From the NCBI RefSeq assembly GCF_021129155.1, contig NZ_JAJOMC010000001.1, positions 145,575 to 209,574 of the forward strand: DNA of 64,000 nt, in the 5' to 3' direction. The notes beneath the pieces were generated by a model, which did no database searches, was not told where the DNA came from, and saw nothing but the letters and a program-made list of their open reading frames with translations. Numbering within the stretch: position 1 is the first letter of the stretch; each line of letters begins with the position of its first letter. The DNA is from Arthrobacter sp. AK04. Its GTDB lineage: Bacteria > Actinomycetota > Actinomycetes > Actinomycetales > Micrococcaceae. The position numbers and the translations under genes were made by a program. Of the stretch, positions 27,090 to 35,388 are shown piece by piece.

Positions 27090-28174
27090 GCCGTGAGTCC
27101 CAGCTGGGTTTCCGTGTCGAAGAACCGGATGGCGGCCTGGTCAAAGCGCAGGCCAACTTTCTCTCCCGAGGAGACACGCACCGTGGAAGCGACCTGCACT
27201 TTAATCGTCTGCCCGCCCAGGTCCACGGTCAGCAGCGTGGCGTGGCCCAGCGGTTCCACCACTTCCACAGTGGCGTCCAGGGTCCCCGGAGCGCCGCGCT
27301 GTTCGAGGTAGATGTTCTCCGCCCGGATTCCGACCATCACGGGGAGGCCTCCGGACCGGGCCGCTGAGTGGGCCAGGAATTCGGGGGCCTCGGTGCTCTG
27401 GCCCGCCACTTCCAGGGCACCCTGCTGGGTGACGCGCCCCTCCAGGAAGTTCATGGGCGGGGAGCCGATAAACCCTCCCACGAACCGGTCGGCCGGTTCC
27501 TCGTAGACGGTGATGGGGTGGCCAAGCTGGGCGATCTGCCCCTTCTTCATCACGGCCACCCGGTCCGAGAGGCTCATGGCCTCCACCTGGTCGTGGGTGA
27601 CGTACAGCGTGGTGGAGCCCAGCTGCTGGACGATCTTCTTCAGCTCCGCCCGGAAGTCCAGCCGCAGGAGCGCATCGAGGTTGGACAGCGGCTCGTCCAT
27701 GAGCAGCACGTCGGCATCCATGACGATGGCGCGTGCCACGGCGACGCGCTGCCGCTGCCCGCCCGAGAGCTGGGCGGGGTACCGGTCCAGGTAGGGGGTG
27801 AGCTGGAGCAGGTCCGCGGCCCACGCGACCTTCTTTTCCACCTCGTCCCGCGGCATCTTCTTCACCACCAGCCCGAACCCGATATTGGTGCGGACTTTCC
27901 GGTGCGGGAAGACGGCGTAGGACTGGAACACCATGGACAGGTTCCGGTCCTGCGGCGGCAGGTAGGTCACGTCCCTGCCGCCGATGGAGATGCTTCCCTC
28001 GTCCGGGAAGTCCAGCCCCGCCACCATGCGCAGCAGGGTGGTCTTTCCGCAGCCCGAAGGCCCCAGGAGCACCATGAACTCGCCCTCGGCAACATCGAGG
28101 GAAACGTTGTTGGTGGCCAGCTCGGTGCTGCCGGGGTAGGTCTTTTTGAGACCCTTGATCGAGATGTCAGCCAT
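27086..28174 (-). CDS. Carbohydrate ABC transporter ATPase (UgpC/MsmX/MalK type)
   Basis: 362 residues. Walker A GPSGCGKTT, signature [15 protein letters not shown], Walker B VLLMDEPLSNLD, and MalK-like C-terminal regulatory OB/TOBE domain from about residue 240 (DRFVGGFIGSPPMNFLEG). Stop overlaps the GH63 start by four bases. Powers the permease pair encoded immediately upstream. Confidence 0.93.
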   Translation of the reverse strand: MADISIKGLKKTYPGSTELATNNVSLDVAEGEFMVLLGPSGCGKTTLLRMVAGLDFPDEGSISIGGRDVTYLPPQDRNLSMVFQSYAVFPHRKVRTNIGFGLVVKKMPRDEVEKKVAWAADLLQLTPYLDRYPAQLSGGQRQRVAVARAIVMDADVLLMDEPLSNLDALLRLDFRAELKKIVQQLGSTTLYVTHDQVEAMSLSDRVAVMKKGQIAQLGHPITVYEEPADRFVGGFIGSPPMNFLEGRVTQQGALEVAGQSTEAPEFLAHSAARSGGLPVMVGIRAENIYLEQRGAPGTLDATVEVVEPLGHATLLTVDLGGQTIKVQVASTVRVSSGEKVGLRFDQAAIRFFDTETQLGLTA

Positions 28175-28198
28175 GGAACAGCCTCTCTGGAAACACGC

Positions 28199-29083
28199 TC
28201 AGCGGATGGTGGAGCCCCACATGTTGGTGAGGTAGCGGCGCATGAAGAAGATGAAGATCAGTGCCGGGATCACCAGCAGGAAACCGCCGGCGAACCGGTA
28301 GGCCAGAGGTGACTCGGCGAGGGAACTGAGGACCTGGGCCGGCAGGGTGCGCTGGTTCAGGGTGAGGATGGATGCGCCGAGGACCTCGTTCCAGGACATC
28401 ACGAAGGTGAAGATCGAGGCCGCGGCGATGCCGGGGATGGCCATGGGCATGACCACCTTGAGGAAGGCTTGCACCGGGCTGCAGCCGAAGATCCGGGCAG
28501 CTTCCTCAACGTCGCGCGGGACGCCCAGGAACACCGAGGAGGTGATGAGGATGGTGGTGGGCAGTGCCAGTGCGGTGTGGAGCAGGACAACGGCCAGGAC
28601 ACTGTCGTACAGCCCGGTCTGCAGGAAGAGCTGGGCCAGCGGCACGGACAGCACCACGATCGGCAGTGCCCGGGTGAACAGCAGGAAAAGCTGGTACGGG
28701 TCCCTCCCGGGGAAGGCGAAACGCGCCACGGCGTAACCCGCCGGGACACCGATGATCAGGGACAGCAGGAGGGTGAAGATGCCCACCTGGACGGAGTTGA
28801 TGAGCCCGCCCAGGATGCCCGTGGACTGCAGGAACGTCTGCATGGTCTCAAGGGAGAAATTGTTCGGGATGAAACTCAGCGGGAACTCCTGCAGGGCCGC
28901 CCTGCTGGAGGTGGCGGACAGCGCTATCAGGTAGATCGGCAGTGCCATGAAGAGCGTGATCAGGATGCAGCCAACCTGCAGCAGCATCCGGTTCCGGCGC
29001 CGCTTTGCCAGCGGCCTGCGGTCAACCTCCGGCTCCGGGCGGCCTGCCGGGGCGGTTGCCTTGTTGGTAGTGGCGTGGCTCAT
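28199..29083 (-). CDS. Carbohydrate ABC transporter permease (MalG/UgpE type)
   Basis: 294 residues, about six TM segments. EAA loop EEAARIFGCSPVQAFLKVVMPMAIPGIAA in its usual C-terminal place. N-terminal 35 residues are basic and cytoplasmic. Four-base overlap with the MalF-type gene upstream (ATGA). Confidence 0.92.
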   Translation of the reverse strand: MSHATTNKATAPAGRPEPEVDRRPLAKRRRNRMLLQVGCILITLFMALPIYLIALSATSSRAALQEFPLSFIPNNFSLETMQTFLQSTGILGGLINSVQVGIFTLLLSLIIGVPAGYAVARFAFPGRDPYQLFLLFTRALPIVVLSVPLAQLFLQTGLYDSVLAVVLLHTALALPTTILITSSVFLGVPRDVEEAARIFGCSPVQAFLKVVMPMAIPGIAAASIFTFVMSWNEVLGASILTLNQRTLPAQVLSSLAESPLAYRFAGGFLLVIPALIFIFFMRRYLTNMWGSTIR

Positions 29084-29994
29084 CGCGGGGCCTCCGACTG
29101 GTCTTTCAGGAGCTTGAGGTAGCCGACGGCGGTGACCATGGACACTGCCATGACCACCAGGGCCAGGGCCGACGCCACGTTGGCGTCCTGGAGCCCGGTG
29201 TACCAGCGGTAGGTCTCACCGACCACCAGCGGGAAGTTCTGCCCGGTGAGGGCCAGTGCCACCGCGAAGGTCTGGAAGGCCAGGATGGTCCGCAGGATCA
29301 GGGCGGTCTGGAGGCTGGGCCGCAGCAGCGGCAGGGTCACGTGCCACAGCCTGTCCCAGAAGCCGGCCCCGAAAACGCCGGCCGCTTCCTCATAGTCCTT
29401 GGGGATGGACTGCAGCCCGGCGACGACGATCACGAACACCAGCGACGTTGCCCGCCAGACTTCCGCGATCAGCACGGCCATGAACATCGAGGCGTAGTTG
29501 TCATAGGCGAGCCAGGAGACCGGTTCAAGGCCCACGGAGGCCAGGACGGAGTTGAGGTAGCCCCGGTCCGTGAACACTGTCAGCCAAACCAGGCCGGCGG
29601 CAAGATCGCTGACCGCCAGGGGGATGGCCCAGATGTAGAAATACACCGAGGATCCCCGCGGTTTGGCCCGGATCAGCAGGGCCATGGCCAGTGCCAGGAC
29701 AAACTGGATGGGAATCATCACCACGATCAGCAGCAGGGTGTTGCCCACGGAAGACCAGAAGTAGGGGTCCTGCGCCATCCGGGTGAAGTTCGCGGTGGTC
29801 AGCCCCTCCGGGCCGCCGAACGCCTGGAGGATGCCGCTGACCATGGGCCAGCCGAACAACAGGGTCATGAAGACAATCGACGGGGCAATCAGCAGCATTG
29901 CTGCCGAGGTTCCGCTCCTCCGCGGCGGCCGGCCGCGGGGCCTGGCGGGCCGGGGCCTGGGCCTGGCGGCAGCGGGTGCGTCGGGGGAAGCCAT
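29080..29994 (-). CDS. Carbohydrate ABC transporter permease (MalF/UgpA type)
   Basis: 304 residues from ATG at 29994, which shares a base with the stop of the binding-protein gene (TGATG). Pro/Arg-rich cytoplasmic N terminus, then about six TM segments. EAA loop EEAAGVFGAGFWDRLWHVTLPLLRPSLQT. Partner of the MalG-type subunit. Confidence 0.92.
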   Translation of the reverse strand: MASPDAPAAARPRPRPARPRGRPPRRSGTSAAMLLIAPSIVFMTLLFGWPMVSGILQAFGGPEGLTTANFTRMAQDPYFWSSVGNTLLLIVVMIPIQFVLALAMALLIRAKPRGSSVYFYIWAIPLAVSDLAAGLVWLTVFTDRGYLNSVLASVGLEPVSWLAYDNYASMFMAVLIAEVWRATSLVFVIVVAGLQSIPKDYEEAAGVFGAGFWDRLWHVTLPLLRPSLQTALILRTILAFQTFAVALALTGQNFPLVVGETYRWYTGLQDANVASALALVVMAVSMVTAVGYLKLLKDQSEAPR

Positions 29995-31322
29995 CACGCA
30001 ACCCTGCACTGGTCAGCGTCGGGATCCGGCGCCCAGCAGGGAACATTCAGCGTGTCCATGATGCCGGCCAGCTCCGCCCCCTGGCGGTCCAGCGTCGCCT
30101 TGACGTCCGCGTTGTTCAGGCAGATTTCCTGGAAGCAGTTCTTGAACAGCTGCGAGACCTGCGGGTCCTTGTCGCCCAGACCCACCGGCGGGAGCGCCAG
30201 GATGGCGTCCTGGGCTTCCTGCTGCGCCTTGACCGCCTTGGCCTCCAGGGCGATGCCGCCCGGGAGGTCGCTTCCGATGTCCGCCTCCACCACCGGGAAG
30301 AAGGCGTTGGACTTCAGCGTCTCGATCTGCGCCTCCGGCTTCGACAGCGCCTTGATCAGCTCGAAGGCCTTGTCCTTTTCCGGCGAACCCTGGGGTACGG
30401 CCATGCCGCCGACGACCAGCAGGTAGCCCTTGCCCTTCGGGCCTGACGGGGCGGGCACCATCAGCCAGTCGTCAGGCTTGTCCTGGACCGCGTTGATGAG
30501 GCGTGCCACGTGGTCCCACGCCACCAGGACTTCCCCATTGCCCAGCGGTTCCTGCATGAAGTCGTAATTCGCGGAGGCCGGGTTCATGTTGGCCCAGAGG
30601 TCGCGCATATAGGTCCAGGCGGTGACGGCATCGGCATTGCGGAACGTGGTGATCTGCCCGCCCGTGAAGCTGGGGAGCAGGAAACCCTGGTAGAAGCGGT
30701 GGTGGAGGCCCTTCGGCCCGGCAGGAATCCCGAACACCGGACGCCCCCCGTTCGCCGCCTTGGCCGCCTGCGCCCACGCCAGGAAGTCCTCATAGGTGAG
30801 GTTGTTGACGTCGGCACCTGACGGAAGCCAGTCCAGCGCCTTCTTGTTGACCGCCACCACATACGTCGCCTGGATCCAGGGGATGTACCGGGGAGTGTCT
30901 GTGCCGAGCTTCGCCAGCTCCAGCAGGTCCTCGGAGTAGCCGGCAGACGAAAGGTCGCTGGTGAGGGAGCTGAGGTCCTCGAACTGCGATGCGAAGGGAA
31001 TGAGGTCGCTGTGCAGGCCCGCTGCGATGCCTATCTCGACTTTCCCGGCCGCGAGCTGGGACTTCAGCGTGGTGTTGAAGACGCCGGTATCAACGGGGTT
31101 GTAGGCCACCTGGATGTCCCCGGCGAACTTCTTGAGCGTGGCTTCATACCGCTGCCGCTCTTCCACCGGGGAGAACTGGGTGGAAAGGAAGTTGACGGAG
31201 CCTTCGCCTCCGCTCCCGCTGGTGTTCACGCCGCAGGCTGCAAGCAGGGGGCCGGTGGCCAGAGCCATCAGCCCTCCCTTCAGCAAGGCCCGCCGGCTGA
31301 CGTCATGGGCAAGATCCGACAT
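29994..31322 (-). CDS. Carbohydrate ABC transporter substrate-binding lipoprotein
   Basis: 442 residues from ATG at 31322 (MSDLAHDVSRRALLKGG), with AGGAGG upstream; the in-frame ATG at 31340 adds MQQEVP. The signal has a twin Arg (SRRALL), possibly Tat, and lipobox LLAAC at about residue 30. The family-1-type fold is indicated by YNPVDTGVFNTTLKSQLAAGKVEIGIAAG, IPWIQATYVVAVNKKALDWL and GSPEKDKAFELIKALSKPEAQ. First gene of the five-gene operon on this strand; binds the sugar or sugar-acid substrate. Confidence 0.9.
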   Translation of the reverse strand: MSDLAHDVSRRALLKGGLMALATGPLLAACGVNTSGSGGEGSVNFLSTQFSPVEERQRYEATLKKFAGDIQVAYNPVDTGVFNTTLKSQLAAGKVEIGIAAGLHSDLIPFASQFEDLSSLTSDLSSAGYSEDLLELAKLGTDTPRYIPWIQATYVVAVNKKALDWLPSGADVNNLTYEDFLAWAQAAKAANGGRPVFGIPAGPKGLHHRFYQGFLLPSFTGGQITTFRNADAVTAWTYMRDLWANMNPASANYDFMQEPLGNGEVLVAWDHVARLINAVQDKPDDWLMVPAPSGPKGKGYLLVVGGMAVPQGSPEKDKAFELIKALSKPEAQIETLKSNAFFPVVEADIGSDLPGGIALEAKAVKAQQEAQDAILALPPVGLGDKDPQVSQLFKNCFQEICLNNADVKATLDRQGAELAGIMDTLNVPCWAPDPDADQCRVA

Positions 31323-31360
31323 TGGAACCTCCTGCTGCAAGGGCAGATAGTATTTTTGTC

Positions 31361-31420
31361 TGATGATCGATCATAATTGTGTGATCCAGACCACGTCAAT
31401 GATCAGACCGCGGCACACTT
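31361..31420. promoter_or_regulatory. Candidate operators in the divergent intergenic region (ROK regulon)
   Basis: Perfect palindrome TGATCGATCA (31364-31373) within a larger imperfect repeat GTCTGATGATC...GATCCAGAC, plus a further TGATCAGAC near 31400. AT-rich, in the 128 bases between the importer operon and the ROK gene, where a regulator of both would bind. Assignment to the ROK protein is inferred from position. Confidence 0.45.
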
Positions 31421-31450
31421 ACGCCGCACAGGGCAAAGGGAACGGACAGC

Positions 31451-32632
31451 ATGATCCAGCAGAGGACGCTCATCGGGGGCTCAGGCCAGCCTCCCGCAGG
31501 GCCCGCCACGAGCGCCGGCCACATCCTCCAGCTGTTGCGCTCAAGCCCGGACGGCTACAGCCGCGCGGACCTGCTGGACATCACGGGCATGGCCCGGTCC
31601 ACCCTGTACGAGCGGCTGGACGCGCTCTTTGCTGCCGGCCTGGTCTATGAATCCACGCCACTGCGCTCACAGCGCGGCAGGCCGCCGCGGGCCCTGTGCT
31701 TCGATGACCGCGACAAGCTGGTCCTGGCTATCGAGATCGGGCACACCCACGCCAGCATCCATCTCCTCTCCCTGGGCCGTGACATCCTGGCCTCCGCACG
31801 GCTGCCCATCGAGATCAGCCAGTCCCAGGAGGGCGTGGCCGGCAGCGTGATCGAGGAGTCCCTCCGGCTCCTGGACGGCCGCCAGCCGGTGGGAGCCGGG
31901 GTGGGGCTGCCGGCCCCGGTGGACCCCCTCCACCGGCTGGGCCTGGAACGCACCGTCCTGGCCCACTGGGACCTGCAGCGCCTTCAGGAAATGATGGAGG
32001 CGAGGCTCGACTGCCCGGTCCTGCTGGAAAATGACGCCCGGTCCATGGCCGTGGGCGAGGTCCGGGAGCCGCTCGAGTCCATTGTGGCCGTGAAGGTCAG
32101 CACCGGCGTCGGCTCCGGCATCATAGTGCGGGGAGCCCTGGTCCGCGGCGCCCACGGGGCCGCCGGAGACATCGGGCACGTGCGGATTCCCGAGGCCGCG
32201 GGCCGCCGCTGCCGGTGCGGCAGGGACGGCTGCCTTGCGGCGGTGGCGTCAGGACGCGCGCTCCTCGCGGAACCGGAACTTGCCGGCTACGGCACCCTGC
32301 GGCAGCTCGTTGACGCATGCGGCAGCGATCCCGCCGTGCGCTCGGCCGTCACCGAAGCCGGGCGGGTGCTGGGACGCGCGCTCGCAGCCACCGTGGGGAC
32401 GCTGAATCCCGGCCGTATTGCAGTGGGCGGGCTCGTGGGCGTGCTTCCGGATTTCCTGCGGGCCTGCCGGCAGCAGATCCTCGACGACGCTTTTGAACCG
32501 TCCCTGGTGGACCTCGAGGTTGTCTCCGCGGACAGCCGGACGGCCACGGCTGTTGGACTGTGCAAGCTCGTGGAAGAGAGCCTCTACGCCCCGGAGCGCG
32601 TGGAACAGCTGCTGGCGCAGCGGGCCGGCTGA
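31451..32632 (+). CDS. ROK family transcriptional regulator
   Basis: 393 residues. N-terminal winged HTH (SAGHILQLLRSSPDGYSRADLLDITGMARSTLYERLDAL), then the ROK kinase-like fold: phosphate loop VLAIEIGHTHASIHLL, GVGLPAPVD, VKVSTGVGSGIIV, and the zinc motif GHVRIPEAAGRRCRCGRDGCLAAVASG with CxCGxxGC. Divergent from the sugar-uptake/GH63 operon, which it most likely represses until a sugar ligand binds. Confidence 0.92.
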   Translation: MIQQRTLIGGSGQPPAGPATSAGHILQLLRSSPDGYSRADLLDITGMARSTLYERLDALFAAGLVYESTPLRSQRGRPPRALCFDDRDKLVLAIEIGHTHASIHLLSLGRDILASARLPIEISQSQEGVAGSVIEESLRLLDGRQPVGAGVGLPAPVDPLHRLGLERTVLAHWDLQRLQEMMEARLDCPVLLENDARSMAVGEVREPLESIVAVKVSTGVGSGIIVRGALVRGAHGAAGDIGHVRIPEAAGRRCRCGRDGCLAAVASGRALLAEPELAGYGTLRQLVDACGSDPAVRSAVTEAGRVLGRALAATVGTLNPGRIAVGGLVGVLPDFLRACRQQILDDAFEPSLVDLEVVSADSRTATAVGLCKLVEESLYAPERVEQLLAQRAG

Positions 32633-32633
32633 G

Positions 32634-32690
32634 CAGGGTGCCACAGGGCAGCCTTGCCGGCTATCCAGGGTTCCACAGGGCAGCCTTGCC
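32634..32690 (+). repeat. Tandem direct repeat before the ferritin gene
   Basis: Two 25-base copies (32634-32658 and 32666-32690) of CAGGGTGCCACAGGGCAGCC TTGCC-type sequence, differing at one base, with a 32-base period. Lies between the ROK stop and the ferritin start. Could be a duplicated binding site or a simple duplication; no known regulator motif recognised. Confidence 0.6.
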
Positions 32691-32750
32691 TTGGAGAAGC
32701 AGAGCCTTTCCACACTGGTAGCACTACCGGGCCGTCCCTAGACTCGGGCT

Positions 32751-33281
32751 ATGACCACTTCATCCTTTAATGCGCTCCTGTCCACTCAGATCGGCAACGA
32801 GTTCACCGCGTCGCAGCAGTACATTGCCGTGGCCACCTGGTTCGCCAACCAGGACCTCCCCCAGCTGGCACGCTACTTCTACCGCCAGTCCGTGGAGGAA
32901 CGGAACCACGCCATGATGATGGTGCAGTACATGCTTGACCGGGACATCCCCTTCACCATCCCCGGCGTTCCGGCCGTCCGCAACGACTTCGCTTCCGTCA
33001 CCGAGCCGCTGGCCCTGGCGCTGCAGCAGGAGAAGGAAGTCACCCGCAACATCGAGGACCTGTTCCGGGCTGCCCGCGGCGAAAACGATGCCCTGGGCGA
33101 GCAGTTCATGCTGTGGTTCCTGAAGGAGCAGGTGGAGGAGGTGGCCTCCATGACCACCCTGCTGAACATCGCAGAGCGTGCGGACAACCTGTTCGACATC
33201 GAGAACTTCATTGCCCGGGAAACCGTCGGCGACGGCGGCCGTGACGCCTCCGCCCCCGAGGCTGCCGGCGGCACCCTTTAG
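32751..33281 (+). CDS. ftn: Ferritin
   Basis: 176 residues, non-haem ferritin. The ferroxidase ligands fall in the expected places: Glu17 (GNEFTASQQY), Glu50 and His53 (EERNHAMMM), Glu94 (QQEKEV), Gln127/Glu130 (KEQVEEV). Forms a 24-subunit iron-storage shell in the cytoplasm. The C-terminal 18 residues are flexible and Ala/Gly-rich. Probably monocistronic. Confidence 0.95.
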   Translation: MTTSSFNALLSTQIGNEFTASQQYIAVATWFANQDLPQLARYFYRQSVEERNHAMMMVQYMLDRDIPFTIPGVPAVRNDFASVTEPLALALQQEKEVTRNIEDLFRAARGENDALGEQFMLWFLKEQVEEVASMTTLLNIAERADNLFDIENFIARETVGDGGRDASAPEAAGGTL

Positions 33282-33293
33282 CTCCCGCGCCCG

Positions 33294-33361
33294 CCCCAAC
33301 TAAGTAGCAGCAGATGTCGTTTTGACGGCTCATACCGACATCTGCTGCGACCTAGTTGGGG
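33294..33361. repeat. Long intergenic palindrome, type B (R2)
   Basis: Arms CCCCAACTAAGTAGCAGCAG and CTGCTGCGACCTAGTTGGGG around the core TGTCGTTTTGACGGCTCATA; very similar, in inverted orientation, to 48758-48827. It lies between two genes on the same strand (ferritin and the SMR pair), 12 bases after the ferritin stop. No T tract follows the stem, so it is not a typical terminator. Confidence 0.8.
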
Positions 33362-33451
33362 GGCAGGCAGCCCTGGTGAGGTTGGGCACCAAAAGTGCCC
33401 GCCGCCGTCGGGCGTTGCTACGCTGGACACCAAGGCTCCGCACCTGAGCCT

Positions 33452-33492
33452 CCGGACGACGGTTCAGTACCCGGAACGCGACAAGACTGGCC
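33452..33492 (+). ncRNA. Guanidine-III riboswitch (ykkC-III class)
   Basis: A 41-base stretch follows the guanidine-III consensus segment by segment: CCGGACGA at its start, then the 5' side of P2 (GGTTCAGT), then ACCCGG, then GACAAGA, then the 3' side of P2 (ACTGGCC). The initial CCGG can pair with the CCGG of ACCCGG to form the class's pseudoknot. It ends directly before the RBS AAAGGA (33493-33498) of the first SMR gene, so ligand-stabilised folding could act on translation initiation. The downstream genes, SMR-type exporters, are the ones expected for this riboswitch. Confidence 0.88.
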
Positions 33493-33504
33493 AAAGGATC
33501 TGCC

Positions 33505-33828
33505 ATGTCGTGGCTAATACTTCTTCTCTCCGGAGCTCTCGAAGCCGTCTGGGCCGCATCCCTGCACCGCGCCTTCCAGGCCTCCGGGCGGCAACGCCTC
33601 GCCCCCGCCGCCCTCTTCCTGGTCTCGGTCGCCGCGAGCACGGGCGGCCTTGCCATCGCAATGCAGTCCATCCCCACCGGCACCGCCTACGCGGTCTGGG
33701 TCGGGGTGGGCGTGGTGCTGACCTCCGCCTACGCCATGGTCACCAGGGTGGAACGCCCGACGGCGGCGCGCCTCCTCCTGCTCTCCGGCATCGCCGTGTG
33801 CGTGGTTGGCCTGAAGGTGGTGGCGTAA
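33505..33828 (+). CDS. SMR family transporter, first of a tandem pair (guanidinium exporter candidate)
   Basis: 107 residues, four TM segments. Membrane-embedded Glu13 (SGALEAVWAASL) is the proton/substrate carboxylate of all SMR pumps; GTAYAVWVGVGVVLTSAY is the conserved TM3 segment. Start ATG at 33505, six bases after AAAGGA and just behind a guanidine-III riboswitch. Its TAA stop overlaps the next gene's start (TAATG). Pairs of unequal SMR subunits under guanidine riboswitches (as YkkC/YkkD) usually export guanidinium; a quaternary-ammonium pump is the alternative. Confidence 0.9.
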   Translation: MSWLILLLSGALEAVWAASLHRAFQASGRQRLAPAALFLVSVAASTGGLAIAMQSIPTGTAYAVWVGVGVVLTSAYAMVTRVERPTAARLLLLSGIAVCVVGLKVVA

Positions 33829-34166
33829 TGCTGCGGCGTTCACTTCCCTGGCTGGTGCTCCTGGCCTCGGCTGTCCTCGAAGCGGTCTGGGCCACTGCCC
33901 TGGGGCTGTCCGACGGCTTCAGCCGGCCCGGCCCAACCCTTGTTTTCGCCGTGACGGCCACCCTGAGCATGCTGGGCCTTGGCTGGGCCATCCGCACCAT
34001 CCCGCTGGGCAGCGCCTACGCCGTATGGGTGGGCCTGGGCGCCGCACTCACTGTGGGCTGGGCGATGGCCACCGGCATGGAGCCGTTCAGCGTGCTGAAG
34101 GTTGTGTTCATTGCCGGGATTGTTGGCTGCGCCGCCGGCCTCAAGGCGCTGCCAAAGGACCCGTAG
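33828..34166 (+). CDS. SMR family transporter, second of a tandem pair
   Basis: 112 residues, four TM segments. Glu18 (SAVLEAVWATALGLSDGFS) is the essential carboxylate, and the stretch LGLSDGFSRPGPTL is close to the Gdx (guanidinium exporter) pattern LKxSxGFT. TM3 GSAYAVWVGLGAALTVGWA. Translationally coupled to the first SMR gene, so both probably form one antiparallel heterodimer. Its last 26 bases overlap the 3' end of the LacI gene on the other strand. Confidence 0.9.
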   Translation: MLRRSLPWLVLLASAVLEAVWATALGLSDGFSRPGPTLVFAVTATLSMLGLGWAIRTIPLGSAYAVWVGLGAALTVGWAMATGMEPFSVLKVVFIAGIVGCAAGLKALPKDP

Positions 34167-35193
34167 AGCCCCTCAGCACCAGATCGGACCCCAGGACCAC
34201 CGGCGAGTGTGAGGACTGCTCACCGGCCATGTCCGCTGCGAGCGCATGCACTGCAGCATGCGCGATCGCGGCGGCAGGCTGGCGAAGCGTCGTCAGTGGC
34301 GGGTCGGTGAGGGCCATCAGCGTGGAATCGTCAAAGCCCACGATGGATACGTCCTCAGGCACCCGCAGCCCCCTGGCCCGTGCCGCGCGGATGGCACCGA
34401 GCGCCATGACGTCGGATGCGCAGACGATCGCCGTGTGGCCCGAGTCCAGGAGTTCGTTGGCCGCGCTCTGGCCGCCTTCCACCGTGTACATGCTCGTGGC
34501 GGTGTGGGGCGCGGGATCGTCAACGCCCAGGTAGTCCGCCAGCGCAGAGCGGAAGCCTGCCAGTTTTTGCCGGCTTGGAATGAAGCGGTGCGGGCCGATT
34601 GCCAGTCCCACCTTCCGGTGCCCCAGGCTGGCCAGGTGCTGGACAGCCGTCCTGATCGCGGCGGCGTCGTCATTGGACACCGAGGCCGCCCCAAGCTCCG
34701 GGCGGGGGCCGTTGACCAGGACGTACGGGATACCCCGGCCGCGCAGCCGGTGGTAGCGCTCCAGGCTGGCCTGGCCGTCCGCGTGGGCGCTGCAGATGAA
34801 GATGATGCCGGCTGCGCCCTGGGCCACGAGCATCTCGATGTACTCGTCCTCCGACCGTCCGCCGCCGGGCAGGGCGCAGATAACGGGGATGAAGTCCTCC
34901 TGGGAGAGGAGCGAGACCACCGCCTGGGCGATGGCCGGGAAGATCGGGTTGGTGAGGTCCGGGACGATGATCCCCACCTGCCCCCTGGCTGCGCTGCGGG
35001 TGCGGTCGGGCCGCTCGTAGCCGAGATCGTCCATGGCGGCGAGGACTGCCTGGCGCACCTCCCTGGAAACGCCCTTTCGACCGTTGACCACGCGGGAGAC
35101 GGTGGCAATGCTGACGCCGACCTTCCGCGCAAGGTCTTCCAGTTTTGGCCGTTCGGCCGCGGCGGGTTCCGCCCCGCTCCCGGTCATGCTCAT
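34141..35193 (-). CDS. LacI family transcriptional regulator
   Basis: 350 residues from ATG at 35193, with AAGGAG upstream; the open frame runs to 35295 without a better start. HTH LEDLARKVGVSIATVSRVVNGRKGVSREVRQAVLAAMDDLGY at residues about 17-60, then a periplasmic-binding-protein-like sensor (VGIIVPDLTNPIFPAIAQAVV ... IVGFDDSTLMALTDPPLTTLRQP). Divergent from the pullulanase gene, so control of alpha-glucan use is likely. Confidence 0.92.
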   Translation of the reverse strand: MSMTGSGAEPAAAERPKLEDLARKVGVSIATVSRVVNGRKGVSREVRQAVLAAMDDLGYERPDRTRSAARGQVGIIVPDLTNPIFPAIAQAVVSLLSQEDFIPVICALPGGGRSEDEYIEMLVAQGAAGIIFICSAHADGQASLERYHRLRGRGIPYVLVNGPRPELGAASVSNDDAAAIRTAVQHLASLGHRKVGLAIGPHRFIPSRQKLAGFRSALADYLGVDDPAPHTATSMYTVEGGQSAANELLDSGHTAIVCASDVMALGAIRAARARGLRVPEDVSIVGFDDSTLMALTDPPLTTLRQPAAAIAHAAVHALAADMAGEQSSHSPVVLGSDLVLRGSTGPLAAP

Positions 35194-35299
35194 GGTGCTC
35201 CTTCGCCGGAACAGCATTCCGGAAGTCTCGTGCCTCCCAGTGTACGGAAACCGGGACGCGTACGGAATGAAAACAAGGCGTGAAATTTTCAGCAAAGCG

Positions 35300-35329
35300 T
35301 TGACGTGCGCCTGAAGCGAAACTTAGGCT
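35300..35329 (+). promoter_or_regulatory. Candidate pullulanase promoter
   Basis: TTGACG (35300-35305) and TAGGCT (35324-35329) with an 18-base spacer, about 60 bases before the ATG. TGAAATTTTCA (35281-35291), a perfect odd palindrome, lies just upstream and could be part of a regulator site. The link to the divergent LacI protein is by position only. Confidence 0.45.
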
Positions 35330-35388
35330 CTTGGAACACCCCCGCTCCCCACCGTTGCCGTTCGGGGCGTTTCCAAGGAAGGTCCTCC

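Noticed and set aside
33440..33504. mini-ykkC (guanidine-II) reading because of the ACGA word
   Set aside because: Two ACGR tetraloop hairpins are absent, while the guanidine-III elements match in order.
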